Part shown: positions 1 through 11,417 of the stretch, piece after piece
How the letters are laid out: every line of letters starts with the position of its first letter
Numbering within the stretch: position 1 is the first letter of the stretch
Source: Rhododendron vialii
Lineage: Eukaryota; Streptophyta; Magnoliopsida; Ericales; Ericaceae
Assembly: GCF_030253575.1 (NCBI RefSeq)
Contig: NC_080569.1
Location: 27,044,501 to 27,108,500 of the forward strand
Direction of reading: 5' to 3'
DNA: 64,000 nt
The notes under the pieces: generated by a model
The model's database searches: none
Seen by the model: only the letters and a program-made list of their open reading frames with translations
Told to the model about the DNA's origin: nothing
Program-made: the position numbers and the translations under genes

Positions 1-551
1 CCATCATGTGACCTTCCATCCTCTAAATGCAAATTAATTGATAACAAGCCATTTTTCCTTTTCGGGATCATTTTTAAAGTTTTTGGGACTAGTTTTCAGT
101 CGTTACTTAACATTTTATTAGACCTCAGGTTGGGGAGGTCTTGGTTTCAGTGGGCCTGTTTAAATTTGTTTTCCCATTCTCATTTATCTTTCCCAGCATG
201 TTTGGATGTTTGCATCAGCACATGTGAGACACAGTTGACGTGAGGGAGAATGCTTTTTCTTTTCCAGTAAAACCAAACAGAACTCAAAACAGGAATCTCA
301 TGTGGCAACACAGGCAAAGGAAACTGAAATCTAGGATCTTTAACTATTCAATAGCTTAGGTTGATGTGCATTTTTGGGCCATTCTCCAACGGCTTAAGCT
401 TTTGGAACAATTGGCAATAGAGCAAAGGACCCTATGTGTAGCGCATGGGTGTGGTGAAAACAACTTGTAGATGTAAACAGGTTGAAGAGTACCTAGGGTG
501 CTTAAAAACGAATAAGACTGTTCTATGATAAAAAGAAAATTGATCCGCTAC

Positions 552-3500
552 CTTGCTTTCCATATAGGTGAGGAGTTCACACGCTTAGTAGAACCGTCCT
601 CAGCACACGATAGCACGGATTTTGAAATATCTTCCGATTCAGATGCAGGGAAATTCAAAATAAGAGAAGAAAGGAATGGATCAGTGGCGGCATTAGTTGA
701 ATTTGCATTGCTTGACCGGTATCCACTGCCTCCCAGAAGCACCTGCAGATGGGCCTCACGAAGATCCCTTCCAAGGAGGGAGAGTGCCTGACTGTTGGGA
801 ATCGCAACTCTACGTAATCTGCGACGTCTCTGCAAGTAGTATTCCATCAAAGAAAATCTAGGAGCTGAACATAGATCTAAAGCTAACTGCTATTTTATAT
901 AGACACAAATATAGGAGTTTGGTGCAAGCATATGTCCAAGTGTCTGATTCATATTATTTTAATCTCAAGGACACGGGAACATGGCTAAATATTTATTATA
1001 TTATGTGTACTTCTTGATTGTGCAGGGAAAATTTGTGTTCACAAGGTGCTAAAGAGCATGTCGGACACATCTTATAGCATCATGACGGTGGAATATCCGA
1101 TGCCAGTATTCTAAAAAAACCTGAGAAGTCTTGTAATGCTATGTTTTTAGCACTCTTTAACCCAGAATGAGGAAAGAATAAACAGAAATAACATTTCAAA
1201 GGATATCTTGAATAAATTCCCATGTTGCAGAGTGATATGACTTAGCATGTCCCTTGGAACTCTTACAGAGCAAACGGGGCAAACCTGAAAGGAAAGATGA
1301 ATGCAGTGTGAGATTCCTGTACAAGTTTGGTTTGACAAATAAACTAAATTAAATACTAAAGGCAAGCATTTTAAACAAATACACCCTATGATCAATCAAG
1401 ACATTCACTTCTCTCTCATTTTCTCTCCTTTTGTTTCAACTTTTCCCTATCGGATGAAACGCTTTCAATTCCATTTCAACCCTTTTGAACTAGTGCAACT
1501 GTATTGAAATGCTTTCGATTCCATTTCACCTTCTCCTTTGTTTCAATTTTGTACTCCTATTAGGTAACAAACAAATTGAAACAAAGGCTTCCAACCTGAT
1601 TAAGTCATCCTTTAAGAACATTGTACAAACGTGACCATCTTAGAAAAGACCACTATACAATGTAATAGAAGTTTGCCTTGGAGAAGTTAGAGACAAAGTG
1701 CCAAGACAATTTCAATCATATGCCCGTGCTTACCTCTTTATTTAGGAGAAGAAGTGATCACAAGCAACAAAAAGATGAATAAATACTCGGCAAGCCAAGA
1801 GGGAAGAAACAGGTAAGCATGAAGAATTGTTTGCCTTCAAGGATGTTGGACCAAATGCATTCCATTACCAAGAGATGCAGAGAAAATTTTACCATCAGCG
1901 TGTTCAAGAGGGGGTGGGGAACTGAGGGACGTTTGTCAGGCGATCAAGCTGAGAGATGTTGGATGACTTATGAAGTGATCACAACAAAGAAGATATGCAC
2001 ACAATATAAAGAGTCAAGTCAAGGTTGGGAGTTTGTATACTGGCCAGCCGCCAACCTCTCCGAAAATAGTTGAAAGGAAGGTTGTTGAAAGGCATTGACC
2101 GAGGAGAAAAAGTGCTCCAGACTATTTTGTTAGCAAAATAGAGCTTATGCAGCAATTACACAAGACTGGAAGTTTTTATGGCAATTTATGATATCGTTGT
2201 ATTGTCAAACGCCTATTTAGTGTTTCACCAAATAAGGCCTCTTGTTATTCCCCTGGACTTATCCATATTAAGCCACTATCATGGTCTTATTCCTACCGTT
2301 CCTTATTGTTTGTCACTTTGTCCATCTTCGGTAGTTGGGCCTTCGATCAACCAGATCAAAAAATCATGTATTTCTGTGATCAATTAGTCATTTTTCTTAC
2401 ACAATTCATAAGCCTTTTTCAAACTTGTGTACCATGATGCATGAGAACCCCACGCGAAAGACAAGGAAGTGATATTCCCTCTGTCCCTTATATGGCTTTA
2501 ATTTTCTAAAGTAAATCCTTTTGCCTATTGAACTCTCTGCTTTGAGAAAAGACTTATATCTGCAGAACTTCAACTGTTATATCTTTCAACTAGTATACTT
2601 TATTTTCAACCAATATGAGGATTTCAGTCACCACAACATCCATATTACTTCTCCATTTCATGTGGTCTGTCATGTTACCAAGTTAAATAGATATCCTCAT
2701 CTGCAACGTTGCAACCAATAGGATAGTCAAATATGATATCCATATATCCATTCAAAAACCCCCTTCTTCTTTTTTTGGTCAAGCGGAAAATACCATGCTA
2801 TTTGAAATTCACTTACTAGTCTCAGTTTTGAAAAATAAATATGTCCGAAATTCACAACCTGCTAACCTACTCCCTCTGTGATTTCTATTTTGTCCCACCA
2901 ACAAAAAGTAGTTCACATAACACCTTAATGTGAGGTCAGATTGGGAATACAAAATACATCTCCAAATGTAGTAGAGCTACCTTGTAAACCTAGGTTATAG
3001 CCTATCTTCCTATGTATGACCGACGGACCAACCAAACACAAAGATAGCGACCCCCCCCCCCCCCCCCCCCCCCCCCCCCACATACCAAACCAGGTAAAAC
3101 TATTCTTTTTCACTTAATACTTGAAATACTAGGCCAAGGGGAGCCTCAATTCACTTGGCCCAATATGGTACAAAGGATATGAATTTCTTAAACGTAAGCA
3201 AACACACAGCCGGTCACAAACGACTTGGCGGAAAAGTGAAATCAGGTTCGTGTTGATTGGTACAAGGTTTTTACTGGCTTGGTCTCAACTTGATAACCTA
3301 TACCCACTATACGGAAAATGAAAAACGTAAAAAAAGATTGACAGAATCAAGCCAGACCTAAAGGATCACTTAGCACACCAGGGTTTAGAAAATTTATTAC
3401 TAACACTTTCCACAAATAGATCGGATCAGATGAATTCAGACAATCAGCAGCACAAACAAGATCACAAATTTCCAACAAAAGATGCAAACTTGAGCATAAC

Positions 3501-4131
3501 CCAACAGGGAAAACAATGGTAAATACAAAAAATGATGAAAATCTTGTCCAATTTTTAAGTTCCCGTTTTGCGGACAGGACAAATATTTTGGGCTGGAGGT
3601 AGTAACATTTTCCACAAATAGATAAGATCAGATGCATTCAGGCAATCAGCACCAAAAAGATCACAACTTTCCATCAAATGATGCAAACTTGATCATAACC
3701 CAACAAGGAAAACAATAGTAAACACTAAAAATTGATGAAAAAACAATCACATCATTTACGACATACATCCGTGCGTTGTCGTACACCACGTTTAAAGAGA
3801 AACTCACGGCGGATTTGGACTCGAACGAGTGCTCATCCTCTAGGTGGGAGCAGAGGGACGCGATGTCGAAGTCCTCGTAACAGTACGGACACGGGAAATC
3901 GGGTCGGACCTCATCCTCAACCTCGAAATCGTCGATGTTCAGCCGATCTGAAAAAACATTAAAAAAAAAAAATACACCGCCAAATTAGTCAAACAAAAAG
4001 AAAACGTTTTGGGAAACCATTTACGGATAGATCAAAGGAAACGGACCCAGTTGGGAGGTGTTGTGGTGGCTCTGCAACGTGAATTGGCGCTTGGCGGCGG
4101 CCAGGCGGGAGGTCCAGAAATCTGAATCCAT
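552..4131 (-). CDS. Di19 (drought-induced 19) zinc-finger protein, 3' end outside the window
   Basis: Spliced minus-strand gene; coding exons 4131-4047, 3947-3808, 1284-1207 and 835-552. The start codon at 4131 opens with MDSDFWTSRLAAAKRQ, a typical Di19 N-terminus. Residues 48-68 (CPYC..CSHLEDEH) and 77-96 (CPVC..SHITLQH) form the paired atypical C2H2 zinc-binding region of Di19 proteins; exon 4 gives the Arg-rich stretch (LQRRRRLRR) and the Ser-rich C-terminal domain with LLGGSGY and DPFLSSL. Intron 1 (4046-3948) and intron 2 (3807-1285) are GT-AG; intron 3 (1206-836) is AT-AC. After exon 4 a donor AAG|GTAGCG at 551 is likely, because reading on meets a stop at once and the usual C-terminal EFVxGLLLSTI motif is absent down to position 1. 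Known of the family: nuclear zinc-finger regulators in drought, salt and ABA responses. I see about 195 residues; full members have about 200-230. Confidence 0.9.
836..1206 (-). other. U12-type AT-AC intron in Di19
   Basis: Exon 3 ends ..NLFK and is followed directly by ATATCCTTT, the U12-type 5' splice site. The next exon resumes in frame with LQRRRR directly after ..ATACTAC, so the intron ends in AC. A sequence TTCTTTGAT, one mismatch from the U12 branch consensus TTCCTTRAY, lies 11 nt before the exon. A competing reading uses TTGCAG at the exon start as a normal acceptor, but then the donor would still be ATATCC and two codons (LQ) would be lost. All three minor-spliceosome signals agree. 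Confidence 0.82.
3051..3079. repeat. homopolymer run of 29 C
   Basis: Uninterrupted C tract inside Di19 intron 2. Such runs are prone to sequencing and assembly length error, so the exact length should not be trusted. Confidence 0.95.
3402..3741. repeat. imperfect direct duplication flanking a MITE-end-like segment
   Basis: Two copies of about 140 bp (3402-3540 and 3604-3741) share the CACAAATAGAT start, GATGCAAACTTGA and the GATGAAAA end. The 60-bp spacer contains GACAAATATTTTGGG and ends in GGAGGTAGTA, resembling a worn Stowaway terminus. The period is about 202 bp. Confidence 0.8.
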
Positions 4132-5532
4132 CTAGAGAGAGAAGGAGAAGGGGAGAGAGAGTTTGGAGGTGGTTTTTTTTTTTTTTAATGTTGGGTTGTT
4201 TGTTTGGTGGTGGTTTTTTTTTTAAAGATTTTGGTTTAGATTTTCGAGAGGTTTTTTTTTTTAGACTTTTTCTTGGTTCGCCGTGTGCCAGGTTCCAGAT
4301 GACTCGATGCGGAGAGAGAGACAGTGTGTGTGTGTCACTGTGTGTGAGAGAGAGAGAGATGTGGGGGAATTTTTACAGTATGTGGCCGTGCAATGACGAC
4401 AAATGAGGTGAGAGGAGAGAGAGAGATTGTCGGATTATTTTGCTCCAGTGGTTTTTGCTTTTTTTGTGGTCTAAAATTACTCGTATACTAGTAGAAGTGC
4501 GGTGTTTTCTGTTTCATCAACGAGTATTGCTTACAGGATCCTATAAACAGACAATCAGGGACGTTGAAACGGTGGACGGAAATTTGTGTTAGCCTGCCAA
4601 GACCTGATTTTTCCATGTCGCCAATCATATGGAATATCTAGTGGTATTGGAGCATCGTCACGTATAATGTTTTGTAATTGTTTTTACTACACATTGTGCC
4701 GGAATTCTAATACAAAGTATGATCTTGGCTCAAACTAGAATGAATTGCGCTCTCAAGAAAGAAAAGAACTAAAATGAATTGAAAATGGTTTAGAACACTA
4801 CGAGATGATGCTCTTTGAGCAATGAATAATCACTCTATTCTAAGACTCATCGTGCATGTTTCTTCGGCCTGAGAGGAAATGCATGTGCTCTAGTTTGACG
4901 GATAAAGAATTAGCTTGATGCAGACGGTGATTTTTCTATTCATCTCCACAACCGGATTGATGGGCTCTAACATGAAGGCTGATTTTTCATGATTTTTTTT
5001 TTTTGTATTTTGTATTTTTTTTTTCCTTGCATTTCCTTGGATTTTTTTTTATCCAATATTTGTTTGGACTTTACATCCTTTGTATCAGTTGTTTTAGTAA
5101 TATATAACTGCATTCTACGATTTTTCAAGAAAATATTTTGTTTGTGTAATCATTGGTTCAAGTAATTGTGGTCGTAGCAAACCTCTTACGCCCAAACAGA
5201 AGGAGCTTGGTTTCACTTTTTTCTATTCTTACTGGTGATTTTTGCTCTTTTTTTCTGTCATTAACCTCTTTCACATGGTTTTCAGAATGAAACCAACAAT
5301 TCAGTAGACATGCCTTATCATTTCCTTCCCAAAGGCCACACCCTGCCCCTCTTTCCCCCGGTCATTATACGAACTTCTGTTGATTCTAAGAGCTCAATGC
5401 TTAAACCAAGAGCCATTTGAAGCCATCGCCAATGATTTTTTGAAGGTTATCCCCCACCTTCTACTTTTTCGTTGAATTGGACATGAAAAATACAAGCAAT
5501 TTGAGAGTCTGATCATTTTTTAACAATCAAGC
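4132..5532. other. Di19 5' flank and intergenic DNA
   Basis: Next to the Di19 start the plus strand shows GA-rich tracts (4136-4162, 4312-4318, 4347-4359, 4410-4424), which read as CT-rich leader or promoter DNA for the minus-strand gene. The rest is AT-rich with T runs near 4987-5060. No coding region is supported. Confidence 0.55.
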
Positions 5533-5883
5533 AATCCAAGGTTGAGACATTACTGTCGGTGGTTGCGCTGGGGTGGTGTGGTGGCTGCGGTTGGTGGCTG
5601 TTGTTGGTGGCCGGTCTTGGAGGGGGACGATGGTTCTGTTGTAATCGGTAGGTTTAGGGTTTTTTCTTTTAGGTTCTGGACTTGGCCTAATAGGTGTTCT
5701 GGGGCTTGGTCTTTTAGGTGTGGGCTTGTCCCAATGGGTGTTTCCTTGGTTGACATCTTACCAATCTCAGATTTGGGTCTCGAATTGTTAGGCACAAGAT
5801 TGTTTGTTCTCTTAGCTTTGTTTAGAGATATGATGCCGTCAAATCCTTGTTAAAAAGAAAAAAAAAAAGTAATCCAAGGTTGA
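5533..5883 (+). mobile_element. short poly(A) retroinsertion with 13-bp target duplication
   Basis: The 13-mer AATCCAAGGTTGA occurs at 5533-5545 and again at 5871-5883. The 325 bp between them ends in an A-rich tail (5852-5868) directly before the second copy. This is the signature of target-primed reverse transcription: a 5'-truncated LINE, a SINE or a reverse-transcribed transcript. The insert is G/T-rich (repeated GGTGGTG and TTTTAGGT motifs), like a LINE 3' UTR. No coding domain is visible, so the parent is unknown. Confidence 0.75.
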
Positions 5884-6119
5884 CCCTCTAGATCATCTTT
5901 ACATCAAGACCTAGTCTTAGGGAAATCAAGAACCACCATTTCATACTTCAAAGAACTTTTGTCTAGACAATTTGCCCCTCTCCATATTATTCGAAAAGCA
6001 TTCCAAGTAACAAGTGAATCACACTATGAATCAGCCATTTACAACGCATACAGGCGACAAAGTTTGTACATGAAGTATGCCTTGAACAAATGTCATCGAG
6101 ACATTACTGTCGAACTCGC

Positions 6120-8326
6120 TCACCGGCTCGAGTTGCTTCTACTTCTGGTCATCTTCATTAAGATACTAACTAGTAGAGGAACACAAATTCCCCTACTAGA
6201 CAATTCTTCAACTCGGTTCCCAGTTGCATCCGGGAACGATATCCTCTCTGATGTACTCTCATGTTGCTCAACGCTGCTTGTTCTTGGGAAGTACCCTCTG
6301 TCCTGTGGTTTAATTCCCATTAGCCGGCCCAGTGAAACGCTATGGTCTTGGAAGAAAGATGCTGTGGACTGCGCAAGCAGCAACATCATATACACTAATT
6401 AGATCGAAAGGCTTCAATATTTCAATCCTAATAAAGCAAAAATTCAAGGACAACAGAGATTTAACTTTCTTGTTGCCCACCGGAATCTACACAATGGTTA
6501 ACTACCAATGCCCTAAAAAAAGACTAGCAGAATCCTTATTTCAAAGGCTGTGTTTGGATCATGGATTTTGTGGTGAGATTCAGAGAAACGAAAAGGATAG
6601 GCCGGGGGGCCAAAGAAGGAAAATTTCTCCTTCGCTTTGTCTTTTCCTTCCCCTTCTACAAAAGTTCCTCCACAAATCAATGATCCAATCATGGCCTCAA
6701 TCTGTAAATCTCTCTAACAAATGGAAAATGGTTCTAAAATTTTCTACAGGAGACTAGCTTCAGTCTAATTAACCACCTCTAAATTGACAGATAATGCTAG
6801 AAGAGACGTTCTTTCTTGAAGTTGCCATTGACACGATTTTAGGGTGAAGGAGAAAGGGATGGAAATAAGTAGATAAGCGAAGAAACCGATAAGGTGATGA
6901 AGAACAACTTACCTCGGTTTCAAGGTTGGAGGACAAAAATGAAGAGAAACTGGATGAATGTGCATGTAAAGAGTACGGTTCTGCTTCTGCTGCAACAGGT
7001 TGTTGGCTCTCTGTCACTCTGAGTCTTAGGTTCAAGTTTCCCAATCCGAGAGGCCATCCGGTTGGCGTACCACGGTCCTGGGACAATCATCAACACATAG
7101 CAGCATGAAATTCGTCATGATCAGCTTGAACCCCCGAAAGTCACCCAAAATCCAAATCCAAAATCCTCAAAACGAACAGGCCCCAACTGGTAAAATTTAC
7201 CACTCTTTGGTAAAAAATGTAAAACCACTGCAAGGCTTTCCACTGTTCTGGCAAAGAATTTTCCTGTTTTACGAAGTACCATTCTATTGGGACTAATTTA
7301 GGCGGTACTTTTTCACCTTGCATTGGCTAATTTTGATGAAAACCTGCGCGCATTAGGTCTGTTTTGAATTGTTTTTGCTTTCTTCGTTCTCACTTTCATT
7401 GTTCCCGCAAAAAATGAATGAAAAGTTTGAAAACAATCATCGTTTCTAAAACGGTTTCCAATTCTGCGCCAAAAGCAATTTTCATCAATTCGAAACAGTA
7501 ACAAAAAGGCTACAAGGTGCAGGAGCCTCCCGTTGGCTGCTATAGGGTCTGGGAATGGGTTAGATGAACGCAATCTTACTCCCACAAGCGGAAAGGCTAT
7601 TTTCACGACTCAAATATGTGACCGCCAAGTCAATCACATTGGGACAACCTTACGGTTGCACTCGGGCCGCCCTTTGCAGCAATAGCAATACCAAATGGGT
7701 ATCAATTGCTATTCCATCTTTGTAATTGGCTTTAAGAGCAATAACATGGGTGAATGGTGATGGGTACCACAATAATTGTTGTATATGTAACAACTCCAGG
7801 GTTTCAGAAAGTAACTTTTAGAAACCTGTCCAAATTCTCTCTCTTTTTCAATCAATCAACAAACTGATTGTGGTATCACCCTCCAAAATAAAGAAAGGGG
7901 AAGGATTGGTCGCAGGTTCCCTGGTTTATTTTATCCCATTCAGTTTTATAGGACATAAAAAAACAAATCCTGGAATCGAAGTAATAAAAATTTGTGGGGT
8001 CTGAAACTTCTTAATTACTCCTAACTAATGTCACCAAACAAGAAATTTTCATAAACTACTCAAACCAAGCAAGTCGTATGAAACAATAAAACAACAGAGT
8101 AAATAACCAGAGATCATTCAATAGAATGAAACCCATGAAATTGAGGCAAGGCTGCGAGAGAAAAATCTCTTGTGAATTCCCAGTCCCAATGGTATGCCTT
8201 CAATCGGACCGGGGAAGAGAATACTCGAAGTGTGCATAAACTAGCTCGGACACCTGGCTGTCGAAAAAAGAAAGAGGAATAAAAGTACCCCGGGAAAAAA
8301 GTTGAGCTATTTACCTGTTCAACCAT
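6120..8326 (-). CDS. uncharacterised plant protein of the GWPLGL / TASFF..LGRLxGI family, 141 aa
   Basis: Three coding exons on the minus strand: 8326-8315 (12 nt, MVEQ), 7077-6913 (55 codons) and 6368-6120 (82 codons plus stop). Splice sites are CAG|GTAAAT, CCCAG|GAC, GAG|GTAAGT and GCGCAG|TCC, all phase 0. Residues 11-22 read GWPLGLGNLNLR; residues 47-59 are Ser-rich and end SSNLETE; residues 60-78 read STASFFQDHSVSLGRLMGI; the C-terminus is basic and Ser-rich. From memory this layout matches a small plant-only family including Arabidopsis At3g17950, annotated only as uncharacterised; I cannot run the alignment. No signal peptide or membrane segment is evident. The upstream part of exon 1, with a Pro-rich ORF back to about 8600, is probably 5' UTR. 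Function unknown. Confidence 0.72.
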
Positions 8327-9039
8327 GGTGTAAGGAGGGATGGATTCCGCAGAGCAAATGGATGAATGAGGAGGAGGAGGAGGAGGAGGATGAAGATGGT
8401 GATCACAGATTGATTTTTCAAAGATGGGTAGTAATTGGTTTCGGAAAGACGAAGACCAATGATGAATAGGGAAGACTCCAAACTCTGAAGAAGCACTGTA
8501 GGCCACTGGGTCTTGGTCCCACCAAAGAGTTGAAGCCTCTACATCGCCATGGATCTCCTTCGTATACCACTTTTTCACTCAACAACTGAACACTAGCTAA
8601 CAAAATTATACTTCTTTCGGTTGTGCACGATCCGGATCGGTTCGGATTCTTACGAATTCAATCCTAATTTGTGAGTCATGATTTTTAAAAAATATAATTC
8701 GTGTTCGAATCAAAAGTCTCACGGTCCGGTTTTAATCCAATCCGCGAGTTACGGATCGATTACGGTTTTAACCACGGATTAGAGTCTACCCACCTGCGTG
8801 TGGGTGTTCTTTCCTTAGAGGGCTTTTTCTTTCTTTTTTTGTCTCATAAACTCTCACAATTAATATAGTGTCCCAAATTTATATTTTATATTTTATATTT
8901 TATATCTGATGTAAAATAATCTCTTCCACCAATTTATAAAAAAAAAACCAAATAAAAAGTGAAAGTCTACTATCGGGTGATTATCAAACATCTCGTTACT
9001 GTATTTTTTCCACGCACGATATGATTGAAATTCTTACAC
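8327..9039. other. 5' flank of the GWPLGL gene and intergenic DNA
   Basis: 8327-8600 is probably the 5' leader of the gene to the left; it has a GGA trinucleotide repeat at 8371-8392. From 8625 to 8800 there is CCGGATCGGTTCGGATT-like DNA with reverse-complement echoes (CACGGTCCGG, CGGATCGATTACGG), suggesting a worn hAT-type MITE. No gene is seen. Confidence 0.45.
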
Positions 9040-9470
9040 GATGGCCGGTCAGATGTACCCAAATCGCACGGGTCAGGCTCCCATCCAGTGGGCTTTACTA
9101 TCCAGTTCAGGTCAGTCGGTCATTTTTCCGAGAACGTCAATTTCAGTCAATGATCGGATTCGTTCATATTGTAGATCTCGTTGAGACGCATAATCATGTC
9201 AATCGGATATTGTTCAATACACTATCAGAACACATTTATTTTGAACAAATGGATGAGAGGGCTTCCAATCTTGTGTGGGTGTGTATTTTTTTCCGAAATA
9301 GATGTGTTCCGATGGTGCATTGAACGATATCCATTGGATATGATTTTTGAAATCATTATTCGTCTCAACAAGATCTACAATATTAACGGATCCGATCATT
9401 GAAAAAAACTGATGTTCACCAGAAAATAGCCGACTGGCTCAAACTGGACAATAAAGCCCACTGGATGGGA
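9040..9470. repeat. long imperfect inverted repeat (foldback element 1)
   Basis: A left arm containing CTCCCATCCAGTGGGCTTTA and AATGATCGGATTCGTTCATA is repeated in reverse complement on the right (TAAAGCCCACTGGATGGGAG; ACGGATCCGATCATT). The arms are about 170-200 bp around a spacer near 9230-9290. No coding capacity. It looks like a foldback or long-TIR MITE. Confidence 0.75.
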
Positions 9471-9474
9471 GCTT

Positions 9475-9972
9475 GTTGCACATAGATGCCGTGCCAGGCG
9501 TGCAACATTCTCAAAGTCACTCAGCTTGGGAGTCGGTGGGATGCTGGGGGGCTGCTGTCCCCTTAGGGGCAGCAGCGCGCTGCTATCCCAGAATTTGGGC
9601 CCATTCCGGTCTTGATCCAATAATCGGAAGCGTTCACTTCGTAGAGCTCGTTGAGTAGAACAACTATGCAAAAAATTAGCTTAATTGGATATCATTAAGT
9701 GTCTGATTGGAACCCATATAATTCTCGGTCCATGGGTTACAATGGATTTGACCTAGTGTTTCGGATCCATTCTTTTCAAGATATAAAGGTTCCGATCAGG
9801 CACTTAATGATATCCAATTAAGCTGATTTTTTACATAGTTGTTCTACTCGATGAGCTTTACGAAGTGAACGCTTTCGATTATCAAAGCAAGACCGGAGTA
9901 GACCCCAAATTTGGGGGTTAGCAGCTCCCAGCGTCCGAGTCATATTCTTGCTGTGCTAGATTTATTGCGCAA
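9475..9972. repeat. long imperfect inverted repeat (foldback element 2), related to element 1
   Basis: The arms 9590-9715 and 9790-9910 are reverse complements (left CGTAGAGCTCGTTGAGTAG and TTAATTGGATATCATTAAGT; right CTACTCGATGAGCTTTACG and ACTTAATGATATCCAATTAA). Weaker pairing reaches GTTGCACAT / GTTGCGCAA at the edges. Inner parts resemble foldback element 1 (GATCGGA..CGTTCA..GTAGA.CTCGTTGAG), so the two are neighbours of one family. Confidence 0.75.
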
Positions 9973-10918
9973 CATTAACCCCAAATCCGAAGTTATTGAC
10001 TTCAACCACCAAACCTTTTTTCCCTTAAATGGCGGAAGAGTCCTACAGCCAAGCTATTAAATGGACCCGACTGTATGTGCAATCCAAACCTTCGAAGAGT
10101 CAGCGCGACCAGTGGCGGACCAAGAATTTACCTCACGTGGAGGCACATTATAATAATATCTTTAAGCAAAAATCGAAATTAAGCGCAAAGGCACATGCTA
10201 TGAAAAATTGAATTATAAATTTCATTCATTAGGTAAAAACTAAGTAAAGAAATGAAAGCCTAATTTTTCCAAACAATTAAGATATGTATTACGAACCTTA
10301 TAAGAAAAGAATAAAAAGTCCTAAATTATGTAGCCCCAAATTAAAAATTATTTCAATAAAATGTTACTTTTGCCGTCCGAACCTTTAAGGGTAATTTTTT
10401 TTTATTAGGTCTTAGGCACTAAAAATCTTTGAATTGGCCCCGACTTCCAAAGTCTTGATATCCGTCCGAACCATTGGGACAACCCCAGGTGTGTTGAACC
10501 ACCAAACTTGAAATCAACTTTCTGGCATCAGATCCGATATGGCTTTCATTTGGGGTTAACTAAAAAGAGTTACTAATGTTTAGTACCGATATGTAGGGTC
10601 AAGTGAGAGACAATCATTAGAGATTAAAGAATGATGGGTCCCTTGAGGGATCAGTAGTAGCAGAAGATAATTGATCGGTCAACAATTTGCTGAAAGACTG
10701 AAGTTATGGTTTTGATGTGCCCTAATTTTGGATTTATTCATTTCAAAAAAAAAAAAAAAAGGATTTATTAATGAAGGGACTAATATAATTAAGGTTGTCG
10801 GTTATTACCACCGTGGACTGCACGTAGTTTGACTCATCTTTAAATCTTGTTTTTTTGAGTTAGTTGTTGTCAGTTGAACTTTGAAATTGGCCCCTAAACA
10901 ATAAACATATATTTTATC
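9973..10918. other. intergenic, worn transposon-like DNA
   Basis: 10110-10470 begins CAGTGGCGGACCAAGAATTT, resembling the ends of a common plant nonautonomous DNA transposon, but the right end is not convincing. A 60-codon ORF at 10029 crosses this end and has no family resemblance. An A run lies at 10746-10761. No gene is supported. Confidence 0.4.
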
Positions 10919-10926
10919 CGGACATC

Positions 10927-11182
10927 AGGAGTTGCAAACGAATCAAGTCGGGTTAATTTACTTAATGCTCTCATTAAACGAGCATAATCTAGCCGATAAA
11001 AAAAAAAAACGAGCATAGGGTATACAAACGAGTCGAGCTTTTGAGTATTGAGCTCGGCTCATTTACTAAACAAGACTAAAACTCGAGTTCGACCTCAGCT
11101 CGATTTCTTAAAGAATCGAGCCAAGTCAAGCTAAGCTTTAACGAGACGAGTCACAAGCGGCTTGGTTCGTTTGCAATCCTGG
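10927..11182. mobile_element. hAT-type MITE, GAGCTCG-rich family
   Basis: Ends AGGAGTTGCAAACGA and TTCGTTTGCAATCCTGG are inverted. Flanking octamers CGGACATC (10919-10926) and CGGACACC (11183-11190) match at 7 of 8. The interior carries many GAGCTCG, CGAGCC and CTCGAG words, as in the better preserved copy at 25117. 256 bp, noncoding. Confidence 0.8.
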
Positions 11183-11417
11183 CGGACACCATTTGTTGTG
11201 TGAAAATAAGCACTTCCCTCGTGGCCTGTGGGTACTACACAATGCAGTTGGCTTTTTACGGGGCCATATAGGGTTCACGTTAACGATAGAAAACAGACCA
11301 CTGAGAAGTCGTTTTCTAATAAGTAGGATTAACTATCCTCGTCTCTACATAAGATGAGGAAATTCCTCATCTTTATGTACAAAAGTAAAAACCTGTTTTC
11401 TTTCCCTTTAAAAATAA

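Larger units (their letters stand above)
1285..3807 (-). other. Di19 intron 2 (2.5 kb)
   Basis: GT-AG intron: donor GCC|GTGAGT at 3807, acceptor TTTCAG|GTT at 1285. It is AT-rich and noncoding in all frames I checked. It contains a 29-base C run and a pair of roughly 140-bp direct repeats listed separately. The short ORFs within it show no family resemblance. Confidence 0.8.

Noticed and set aside
5959-6402. 147-codon plus-strand ORF
   Set aside because: Antisense to the last exon of the GWPLGL gene, whose splice sites and motifs are convincing on the minus strand.
8114-8603. Pro-rich ORFs up to 154 codons on the minus strand
   Set aside because: Only MVEQ at 8326-8315 is in frame with the conserved exons; the rest has no family resemblance and is best read as 5' leader and intron.
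10029-10211. 60-codon basic ORF as a small protein gene
   Set aside because: It overlaps a probable transposon end and has no recognisable family or splice context.
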